Assembly (NCBI GenBank): GCA_030035585.1
Contig: CM057469.1
Coordinates: 17,540,501 to 17,604,500, forward strand
Direction of reading: 5' to 3'
DNA length: 64,000 nt
DNA from: Dugong dugon
Lineage: Eukaryota > Chordata > Mammalia > Sirenia > Dugongidae
A program made the position numbers and the translations under genes. The notes below the pieces were generated by a model. That model ran no database searches. It was not told the origin of the DNA and saw only the letters and a list, made by a program, of their open reading frames with translations. This document shows, one piece after another, positions 55,071 through 64,000 of this stretch (its first letter is position 1; the number at the start of each line of letters is the position of its first letter).

Positions 55071-56381
55071 TTAAATTCTAAACCCCAGAAGTACCTGTTT
55101 ACTTTTTCTGGCCCCTACCTGACTCCCATCCCAGCTGAGCATCACACCCTGATTTGTTGTCTTTTTTTTTTTTTTTAAAGCTATTGGGGAAATAAATTCC
55201 TTTGATTTTTAAATCACAGTTCTGTCTTGGGTCAGAACATTTAATCAATATTAATGCTTCAATCAAATGAGAACACTGAACTGTTGTTTAATTCATACTG
55301 GGCATAGGTGGTGACATGATCTTAAAGAAGGTGAAAGCCCTAAATCCCTTAGGTTATTAAAAGCAAAAACCCTCCCATCCCCTAATTATTTAGCCATTTG
55401 TTCCCTGCGTAGTGAAAAAGATTGCTCTTCAGTTCAGCCTGGTCCCTTACATTTAACTGAAGTCTCATCACCAGCTGTCTTGTCATAGATAAGGTTGTAC
55501 CTTTGACTCTTTTCTCATTTGGGTAGTAAATTGGTAAGACAAGAAGAGTAATTGACTGATACGTCTCACTTTCCAGTTTCATTATTTGGAAACCTTTGCA
55601 GGCTTTGTAATCTCTAGAATTGTTTTTTTGTTTTTTGCTTTTTTGCGTATCATATCAGTGGTTGGTTCCTGTGTGACCTGGGTCAGCCAGGCTTCATGGC
55701 CACAGACCTTCCTGGAGTAAAACTTTGTCACAAATTATAGATCTTGTAATAACCAAACACAATCAGAGGGAGAGGTGGCTATTATTCCTCTTTACAGCCT
55801 GGTCTCTGTGATGGGTTCAGAACAGGACTTCTATAGATTTCCATGTATGTGCTCGGCTAGAGAAAATGCTCATTCACAAAAACCTTGAATTATAAAATAA
55901 ATTGGAGAAGTAATTATTTGTGATGTAGAAGAAAGTAGCATACGATTCCTTTAAATCAGAAGCTATACTGAAACTATGAGGCTGTGTCAATTAATAAAAA
56001 AAGAAAAGGTTGAACATATTTACCCTGCAGTGTGGTGTGACTGAGATCACCCCAGAGTTGCTTTTCTTTACTTGCTTTTTAGTTGAAAACAGATTCAAGA
56101 TATTTTTCTTTGGAGTCGGGATACATGGTATGGGCTTAATGAAACCAGAAACTCCTCCCTCTGAGTGTGTACATGGATCCATCTTCCTTTAAACTCATAA
56201 AACCAGAGCCAAGTTCTGCCTTTCAAACTGTAATAGCTCACCTTGGTCCCACATTCAAGGCCTTTGGCCTCAAATTACCCTTTCAGCAGCAGCTCCTATC
56301 ACGTGACTTCCCTCTCTGCCATTTCTCCAACATTAGTTAAGAGATTTTGTGTTGAACGCAACAAGAGACCAACTCTGACTG
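55071..56381. other. No recognised feature
   Basis: Non-coding with a T run near 55161-55175. No exon or repeat family recognised. Confidence 0.35.
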
Positions 56382-56622
56382 CTGCTGCTGCTGTTGTTGT
56401 TAGCTGCCCTTGAGTGGGCCCCTGGCTCATGGTGACCCATGCAAAATGGGATTGGACCCTTGTGATCCATAGGGTTTTCATTGGCTGATTTTTCAGAAGT
56501 AGACACCAAGCCTTTCTTCCTAGTCTTAGTCTGAAAGCTCTGTTGAAATCTGTTTAGTATCATAGCAACACCTGGGGTCTCCCCCATGGAAGGTGAGAAT
56601 TCCACCACTGAACCACCAGTTG
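56382..56622 (-). mobile_element. AfroSINE longer variant, antisense
   Basis: ctgctgctgctgttgttgttag, then gctgcccttgagtggg, then ttttcattggctgattt, then agtctgaaagctctgttg, then tatcatagcaacacctgg, ending accactgaaccaccag. The tagtctgaaagc...catagcaacac block is absent from the other copies in this window, so this belongs to another subfamily or is a composite. Confidence 0.7.
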
Positions 56623-56899
56623 GCTGGACACTGGCGTATTTTATAGGATCAAAGGAATTCCTCGGTAGTCTGATTTTGAGAACCGGCTAACTCTCCCAAA
56701 TGCTACCTTAGATGTGACTCACTCTATTAATTCCCTGTCTCTGATTCAAATCTTAGTATCCTAGAGTGGGAATCTGTTTGTACCAGTTTGGGTTAGGTGT
56801 CATGTAGCTCAGAAATAACAAAACATTTCTAGAGAAGAGAAAATTGTTAAACTAGGCAGTTATCTCAAGACATGTCTTTTCTACATGGCAAAGGCTGCC

Positions 56900-57110
56900 T
56901 GGTCCTCATCTCTTTATTTATGATGTTTCGTCTGCTTTTTGTCCCCTCTGCCATTCAGAAATCCACCTCAGTGCTGTTCATAGCCTACCTCTTCCATGAT
57001 GCCTTTCCTGACCATCGAGTCAGAATTACAGAATTCGCTATTTATATGTTTTATTTAGCTTGTTCTTAATTCTGTCTTATATACATTTGTTTTCTCTTCA
57101 ACCTACATTA
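56900..57110 (+). mobile_element. L2 3' region, sense
   Basis: tgccattcagaaatccacc, then cttccatgatgcctttcctg, then accatcgagtcagaattac, resembling the L2 block gaggcctttcctgaccac. Ends loosely. Confidence 0.5.
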
Positions 57111-58301
57111 TTATTAGGCCTGTGTTGTGCCATGCTCCGGATAGATGACAATAAATGCAGAGTTGAATCAAGAATTGGATTAGGTGTAAAAGGTCGTTTA
57201 TTGACTTTGGTTGCACACGAGAATTCTCTAAAGGCTATAAATAGGCTGTCCATATACTAGCCAGAAGGTGACAGTCAGATGGCTGTAAGACTGTGTGATA
57301 TTTGTAACAGGCAAAGAGTACAGGCAGTTCTGGGGCATTTGCATTATTTATTTCTAGAAAAGGGCAAGATACAGAGGGGAAGAGTTATGGAATGAGGTAT
57401 GGGGTAAAAGCATGGGTTCCTGGGCCTAGTACCTTTTTACATGTGTCACCCCTGTCACACCCCCCCCCCCCCCCCCCCCACATACTGAGCATCTCCTACT
57501 ATGCTGATACATGAGAGGTGAGAAACGGCTCTGTAGATTTCACCGCCACGGTGTAACCCAGGAATAGGGGACACTGTATTTAAATTTCTAATTTCAAACT
57601 TAAAACTGCAGATACAGTAAGATCAGGAATTGTACCACAAAGAGAAAGACAAAAGCCAGGTAGTAAAAGGGAAGGGAAGAGAAAAATTATATTAAATTTT
57701 TTTTTGACTAAGGAAAGCCATAATATTTTAATGTAAACCTTCGTTCTGACTTTCCTAGCACTAAAGCAAAAGTAGAATCATTGTCTGGTAGCAGGCAACA
57801 TCTCATTTTTTCAGAAGAACAAAATACCTGCTGAACTTAAGATCCTAAGTTGATGAGTTTTGGGGTTCCTTCTGGTCTTGGTTTCCTGTTTAAATTTCTG
57901 TTTTCCTTGCCTTGATTATCTCTTTTTTGTTGTTGTTTAGTTCTTTTTGTCCTGATTATTTTTAATGCATTATATGTGACTTTGCTGTAGGCGTTCTCAA
58001 TTAGTTTATGGAACAAATTGGAGGACAAGAATGGTTAAAGAATCAAATGAAAAAATTTGTAAAAAAAATCCTTTTATCATCACTGTCAGGACAAACAGCG
58101 GGATTTCCTGGGCAGGAAAACATGGCTATGTTAGCAATTGCCAGCTGTGACCCTGGCCTGCCATATTGTCTGTGGTCACATTGTTATTAAACTTGGCATT
58201 TACAGAGTTGGAAAAAAAAAATGTAGCTGTAACTTTTCATGCAGGTGGAAGTATTCATAGTAAAGTATGAACACGAAAGAATCGCTTTTGCAATATTGAC
58301 G
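57111..58301. other. No recognised repeat; C20 run at 57460
   Basis: Non-coding sequence. A run of 20 C lies at 57460-57479. Nothing else recognised. Confidence 0.35.
57460..57479. repeat. C homopolymer of 20 bases
   Basis: Twenty consecutive C between cacac-like and acatactg sequence. The length is likely to vary and is hard to sequence. Confidence 0.9.
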
Positions 58302-58425
58302 AACCAAAATAACCAAACCAGTTGCTGTCAAGTAGATTCTGACTAACGGTGACATTATGTGTTAAGTAGACACTGCACTGTTGGGTTTTCTTGGCTGTTA
58401 TCTTCATGGAAGCAGATTGCCAAGC
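58302..58425 (-). mobile_element. AfroSINE, antisense, 5'-truncated
   Basis: accagttgctgtcaagtag, then gactaacggtgacattatg, then gggttttcttggctgtta, then gcagattgccaagcc. Only the tail and middle remain; the tRNA-like head is missing. Confidence 0.8.
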
Positions 58426-58714
58426 CTAAAAAGGGCCTTCAAATGGTTTGTTGGTGTAGAGTGAATGTTAATTCACAGAACTAGGTCGTTAGCCAGGAAT
58501 GACGCAAAAATGCCATAAGGCTTATTCAGAAACAACATTTTTCAAACGTTTCCTACTTTAAATTTGAAGTTTTAATTTTTTTAGATAATAGTATCCATTA
58601 TTTGATGAGATATTTTAACTTTGGTTCCTACTTGTAAAATTTTAATTGCACTTCCTTTTAGGGGATGAGGATTATCCTCAGAGTATGGAGTAGCTGCTCC
58701 TGTTGTAAGATAGT

Positions 58715-58932
58715 AAAAACAGAAAGAAAGCAAAAAAACAAACCAATTGCTGTCAAGTCATGGTGACCCCATGTGTGTCAGTAGAACTGTGCTCCATGGG
58801 GTTTTCACTGACTGGTTTTTTGGAAATAGATCTCTAGGCCTTCTTCCAAGTCACCTCTAGGTGGACTCAAACCTCTAATCTTTTAGTTAGCAGTTGAGCG
58901 TGTTAACCATTTGCACCACCCTGGGACTCCCT
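58715..58932 (-). mobile_element. AfroSINE, antisense, with target-site duplication
   Basis: aaaaaaacaaaccaattgctg, then catggtgaccccatgtgtg, then gtggactcaaacctctaatc, then gcaccaccctgggactcc. The duplication taagatagta at 58705-58714 and 58933-58942 is exact. Confidence 0.92.
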
Positions 58933-58942
58933 TAAGATAGTA

Positions 58943-60569
58943 TATTCCAATGTGGAAATACTTGTTTTGCCCCAGTTCTGATTATTTTCAACTTTGTTTG
59001 AAGATGAAACTGAAAGCTAGTAGCTGCTTAATTCCTTCAGGAAGTTTACATATTCCCAGTTCTTGGTCTGTTTGGTCATAGCAGAATTTATGAAAATCTG
59101 AAACATTAATGATGCCTGAAAGGCAGCCTACCACACAGAGATGAATACATTCCCTGCCTGATAATAGAATTATAGACACTTGAAACCTCAGCATTTTGAA
59201 CGTCATTGAGGTATCATTTCTGTATGTGTTCAGAATATTTCATGAGCAGTGTTTAGATGGAGTCCATATAAACCCAGTATGTGTTAAAACCAAACAATTT
59301 CTTTCTTCTTCTGTTTTTGTACAGAAAACTGGTAGTAATGAGACAGCAAAAGAAAATATATTAAAATGTTTATAGTAGGCAACAGAAAACACTGGGGAAA
59401 AAAAGCCAATGAAAGCAGTATTAGTATTTTCTGTCCCATTTTATAGTACTGGAAAATATGAAGCAAAAAGAAGTTTGATTATACACGCAGAAGATCTGCT
59501 CTTCTGGTATATATTTTATACCTGCCATAACAGAATGACATAGCATTTTTCATTGTCAAGTTGAGTTAGCTGTGGTACTGTCATGGATGGCATTAAAGCA
59601 ATTTTGCCATTAATAATAAGGCGTTTAAAAATCCTAAAAGTAAATGATTGTGGTGTATACCATCACTGCTTTCAGTTTGCTGTTTCACATACATTAAATC
59701 CTACTTATGAGGCGGATGTTATCCAGAATGGATGAGGGAAAAATGATGCAGAAAAATGAAGGTTTGTCTCACATTCGTAAATGGAAGCCTCATTTTTTCC
59801 AATGAAGTGAGTCAGCATTTCAGAATTAAACATTCTAATACGTAGGTAGATAATCCCAAGATGAATTTAAAAATGAGATCACTCAAGAAAGTGTAAATTG
59901 CAATGAACTTGCATCTAAGTGTCCTTGGACTATTTCAGATATGGGAAATGAGCGATAAATAGCTGATTCATGAAGTATAGCTAACCCCCTTTTATGGTGT
60001 ATTTTTAAAGAGTCCAATAAAAAAGAGAGGAAAGTGGCTTGTGTTAATGTTTCCCAAGTGTAAGAGGTAATAATGAAAATAAAATACTGTTATGTGGAAA
60101 CTCATTTAGCAAGGCTCTCTTACTACGTCCTTTTCTTTTTTTCTATAATTACCCTTCTCCTAAACCACAGGGCTTGGCAAAATCTGTCACGGTGGTTTGT
60201 TGAATCTGGTTGCCTGGACACATTTTCTAAATTTGACTACCAAAAATATACATGTGCAGGATATGAAGCGTTTATTGATGATAGGCTACATCACAGCTCG
60301 TATTTCACATCCACTTGGGAGGTTGGTTGGCTTTTATACTTTTTACTTTTTAATCATCTTTTACCTCCAGATGAGAGAAAAGAACATTAAAAAAACAAAC
60401 AACAAACTCTAAAATGTTGTTTCTTTTTGTCTTTCATTCTGTTGTATTCTTTGTACATGAGCTAAGAATTCTTTCTATACCAACCCTTCCAAGTAGAAAT
60501 CAGTTTAAAAATTTCCGAAGAATTGCAATATGATTACAAAAATTAAGAAATGAATATATAGACCACCTA
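58943..60569. other. No recognised feature
   Basis: About 1.6 kb of AT-rich non-coding DNA. An open frame of about 105 codons at 60073-60390 has no recognisable domain and I do not call it a gene. Confidence 0.35.
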
Positions 60570-60850
60570 ATAGAATAAATACAGCCAAAGACTGATTTTC
60601 AAAAGTGAAGGAAAACTCCCAGAATATAAAGCAAAAAAGATTAGTAATGGACAGTTTAGGAAATAAGAGACTTGTAAGTTAAGATCTAGGAAAGCTAACA
60701 TCTTTCTAATAGGATTTCCAGAAGCAGAGAATAGGCACAACAGAGGGGAGGAAATAATGAAATGATAGAATTCTTCAAAAAGCCGATAAAATAGTCATAT
60801 AGTCTTTAGATTGAAAGTGTTGAGTCAGATGAATAAAAAAAATCTAATAC
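60570..60850 (+). mobile_element. Old L1 ORF1 remnant, sense
   Basis: ggatttccagaagcagagaat, then agaggggaggaaataatg, then gaattcttcaaaaagcc follow the L1 ORF1 nucleotide order typical of ancient L1 (gagttccagaaggagagaa...gaggaaattatc). Stops in all frames. Confidence 0.5.
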
Positions 60851-60854
60851 TTAT

Positions 60855-61495
60855 TTATCCCTAGCAGAAATTACCAGGAAGATATTTACCTGTGTTTTAT
60901 TGATTATGCAAAGGCATTTGACTGTGTGGATCATAACAAATTGTGGATAACATTGAGAAGAATGGGAATTCTAGAACACTTAATTGTGCTCATGCAGAAC
61001 CTGTACATAGACCAAGAGGCAGTTGTCAGAACAGAAAAAGGGGATATTGTATGGTTTAAAATTAGGAAAGGTGTGCGTCAGGGTTGTAGCGTTTCACCAT
61101 AATTATTCAGTCTGCATGCTGAGCAAATAGTCTGAGAAGCTGGCCTATTTGAAGAACGTGGTATCAGGATTGGAGGAAGACTCATTAACAACCTGTGTTA
61201 TTGGTGAAGAGGACTTGAAGCACTTACTGACGAAGATCAAAGACTACAACCTTCAGTATGGATTACAGCTCAACATAAAGAAAACAAAAATCCTCACAAT
61301 TGGACCAATAAGCAACATCATGATAAACGGAGAAAAGGTTTTACTTGGATATACAATTAATGCCCATGGAAGCAACCCTCAGGAAATCACATGATGTGTT
61401 GCATTGGACAAATCTTCTGCAAAAGTCCTCTTTAAAGTGTTCAGAAGCAAAGATGTCACTTTGAAGACCAAGGTGCACCTGACCCATTGTAATAG
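60855..61495 (+). pseudogene. RTE LINE reverse-transcriptase pseudogene
   Basis: Translation from about 60880 reads CFIDYAKAFDCVDHNKLW, then ILEHLIVLMQNLY, then KGVRQGCSVSP, the conserved fingers and palm boxes of RTE reverse transcriptase. A stop follows SVSP. The next box starts GRLINNL, but the catalytic YADD segment that normally follows is missing and the frame shifts to EEDLKHLLTKIKD and LNIKKTKILTIGP. This is a dead internal RTE fragment with both ends absent. Confidence 0.87.
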
Positions 61496-61729
61496 CTCCA
61501 CGCACTCTTTTCCCAGGATTCCCCTGCCTAGAGATAAGGAATTTGCTCTAGAAATTCAAATAGAGGTTCTCTGACAGTGTGAAGACATATGAAACTCTGG
61601 GAAAGGGAAGCTCTTCTAGGAAGTGGCACTGCCATGAGCCTGATGTTGCCCATGGGCTGCAGAAGCCTACCATAGCTATAGCTGTATCCCCCAGAGCCTT
61701 GCTGTTGCCCAGCTGAGGGCCATACTGCA

Positions 61730-61855
61730 TTTAATTTACCTTTATGCTTATGTATAGTTATGTATCCCTAATCGGATTATAAATAATTTAAGAACCGGGA
61801 TTGTATTTTATAATTTTGCATCCTCCACACTGAATGACACTTAAGTAACATATAT
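61730..61855 (+). mobile_element. L2 3' end, sense, degraded
   Basis: aataatttaagaaccgggatt, then gtattttataattttgcatcc, then acactgaatgacacttaag resemble the L2 tail box in order. Weak. Confidence 0.4.
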
Positions 61856-63500
61856 AGGAAGAACATCATTATCTGGTTTAAAGGGGATATGTTATTCATA
61901 TTCCAGTAGACATTTAGAATAACTCTTCAGTTTTGGTGAACTGGGAGCTATTAAATATAGGATGATTAGGATAGAAACTAGTGTAGGGCATATGACACTT
62001 TACAGTTACAGTGGATAAAACAGTGTTTGCTACTGTTTTTTCTTCTCTGATCATGTACCTGTTTCAGCCTCATACTTAAAGGAAGATCTGCTAATGAGAT
62101 GTTTGACTTTCAAAGACTTTCCAAGTTAATAGTTCAAAAGTACAACTATCTTTGCAACTAGGACCGTAGGAACCTAATGCAAAGTAAAATATGTCTGTGA
62201 CGTAACATCTGATTTTATGTCACGTCTCACTCTGCAGTACTCCCTACAGCACCAACCCCTCTTTTCTCCTTTTGAAGTGAAACAAGCCCATAGGTAATAA
62301 CCCAGTTTTCTTCCTTTGTATAGGTTTTAGTCACCTTTTATGTTACTTTTCTATCTGTTTAAATAAACGTATTTAACATAATTCTAACTCTAAACTGTGT
62401 AGTTATAAATTAGTGCACAAATGTTAACTGATTTGTTGTTCATTTCTATATTTTTAAATTAACGTTTACAATGCAGCATGACTGACTGTGTCAGCTGTTT
62501 AGCATTTGTCATTTTGCAGGTTAGATGCTGTTTTCTGTTACAGGAAGTATTTTAAGGTGCTAAAACTTAAAATACTTTGTGGTATGGATAGGCCAGTAAC
62601 CATCACAGTGTGAATTGAAGGAGTGCTTTCCCTCTGAATTGTGTATGTTCTTTAAAGGGAGCAGCCATTGCCTTTTACCTCATTGTAATTCATGCTGCAT
62701 CTAGCACTACTGGAAAACTAATGAAAGTGTTGGGACTACAAGGCTTTATTTTACTGTTGAGAATTCTCAGTGGTTGCAGTATTATGTAGTAGTGCCTCAT
62801 TCTCTCGGTGTAGCATTTTTTTTAATAGTGATTTTTATTTTCAGTCCAGTGATCCATTTTGTCCATTAACCCCCTAACCACTGAGTAAAATCATGTCACA
62901 AAAGAGCATCCAAAGCAAGAGACGTTCATGGGATTTATTATAAATGTGAATGTTCTTATGACTCCTGAACCTTAATGTATATATCCTTGCTGGCATTAAA
63001 GACTATGATTTTAAGTCAAAGTCTGAGAGGATCAAAGTGCTGAAGAAGAGTAAATGCTATGTTTCTTTTAGAATACGATCGCAAGTGATACAACTGTTGG
63101 CATAGTAGAATTAGGTTAAATTTAATAAAATCTGCTCAGTGCTGCAAGGAAAAACTGAACTTATTGTCACTCTTTCTCTTTTCATTTGATTTCTCATTCT
63201 TAACACAAAGCAAACACTGGGTGGACCTTTCCTCTGAAAAATTGATTCACTCTGGAAAGTTGACTGGTATTGGATCTGCATATAATCTATACAGATTTGT
63301 ACCCCAAACAGTAATTGCCATTCATACAGTGCCTTTGTATGTCAAGTGCTGGATCTGATGAACAACTGGAGCCCCAAATGACTAACGCGGTTTTGAAATG
63401 TAAGGGATGTTATCTTTAAGATATTATGAAATGTTTTGGAATTGTATTTAGTTTTTTTTCTTTTGCAGTTTAAACTGTTCCTCTCTTTTTTTTTTGTGTA
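61856..63500. other. No recognised feature
   Basis: About 1.6 kb of AT-rich non-coding DNA before the DNA transposon at 63501. No exon seen. Confidence 0.35.
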
Positions 63501-63858
63501 CAGGCAGCCCCCAGGTTACTAATGTCTGACTTACGTATAACCAGTAGTTATGAGCCAACCCTGTAAAGCCTATTATGTTAAAAATTCAAGGTATATACAA
63601 TGGTTCATAATAACGAAGGGCACTACTTTGCAATGCTCATCAAAACATTATTACTGTATTATTATGTTAAAGATGTTTTAGTGTATCTGGAAGTGTTTCT
63701 TTAATTTTTTTTATCCATAGAAAGGTATGCTATATACTAAGACAAACATTTGACTGACGTTAGATACAAACCATGTGTAACTATTCTGACTTAACGTACA
63801 AATTCTGCTTAAAGACAGACTTAGGAACGGAACTTGATCGTAATCTCGGAACTGCCTG
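63501..63858. mobile_element. Tigger/pogo-like DNA transposon with TA duplication
   Basis: The left end caggcagcccccaggttac and the right end, reversed as caggcagttccgagattac, are inverted repeats. TA flanks the element on both sides (63499-63500 and 63859-63860). The interior has gacttacgtataacc, and near the right end cttaacgtacaaattctg, typical of a mammalian mariner/pogo-type fossil. 358 bp, no transposase. Confidence 0.85.
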
Positions 63859-64000
63859 TATATCAATGTGAAAGTGTGTGGATGTAGTAACTACCAAAAG
63901 CTAATTTTTAAAGTGGAGTTTATATATTTTAGAGTTTAGGAGTATTATATTGAACCTTGTCTGAACACTGCAGGAATGTTATGGCTTCGTTTTGTACGTC

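Noticed and set aside
60073..60390. Open frame of 105 codons with a hydrophobic stretch
   Set aside because: No family resemblance, no splice or promoter context, and AT-rich DNA gives such frames by chance.
1..64000. CRISPR array, operon, prophage or bacterial insertion sequence
   Set aside because: No regularly spaced repeats, no bacterial gene organisation and a clear mammalian repeat content.

Overview
The window is vertebrate nuclear DNA, almost certainly from an afrotherian mammal of the elephant, sea-cow and hyrax group. It carries many tRNA-derived AfroSINE copies, RTE-type LINE fragments whose 3' ends match the SINE tail, and L1 elements with a 3' UTR I associate with paenungulates. 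Older mammal-wide fossils (MIR, L2, Tigger- and hAT-like DNA transposons, a MaLR-like LTR) lie between them. I cannot tell elephant from manatee or hyrax. The DNA is AT-rich, with no CpG island and no reading frame that looks like a host exon, so it is either intergenic or inside a large intron. No host protein-coding gene, tRNA, rRNA, snRNA or bacterial feature is supported.

Layout. 1-5100: SINEs at 565 and 1251, a split MIR, a Tigger-like transposon at 2095, a SINE at 3551, L2 and MIR pieces. 5300-8450: L1 3' UTR insertions and an old L1 interrupted by an L1 3' UTR and an RTE tail. 8450-12200: mostly unrecognised. 12200-15850: RTE tails and a long antisense L2 fossil holding a SINE-in-SINE nest. 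18000-19420: two SINEs around a hAT-like transposon with long inverted repeats. 20295-26719: an antisense L1 with both reading frames and its 5' UTR but without its 3' end. 27750-33970: MIR, L2, SINE, old L1 and hAT pieces. 34000-39400: sparse, mainly degraded L2. 39400-41870: L2 and MIR, one split by an L1 insertion with a 19-bp target-site duplication, then a solo LTR holding a SINE. 43600-47320: SINEs, MIRs and an RTE tail. 49069-51445: a second antisense L1 with both ends but a large internal deletion. 53400-61500: SINEs, an LTR fragment, L2, old L1 ORF1 and an RTE reverse-transcriptase fossil. 63501: another TA-flanked DNA transposon.

The only coding sequences are dead retrotransposon frames: L1 ORF1, L1 ORF2 twice, and RTE. 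They have stop codons, frameshifts, deletions or lost catalytic residues. Target-site duplications and nesting give a relative order: L2 and MIR first, then DNA transposons and MaLR, then RTE, AfroSINE and L1.

I found no convincing new biological system. The observations most worth checking are the hAT-like hairpin element, the internally deleted L1 with both ends, the L1 lacking its 3' end, and several perfect hairpins and local duplications.
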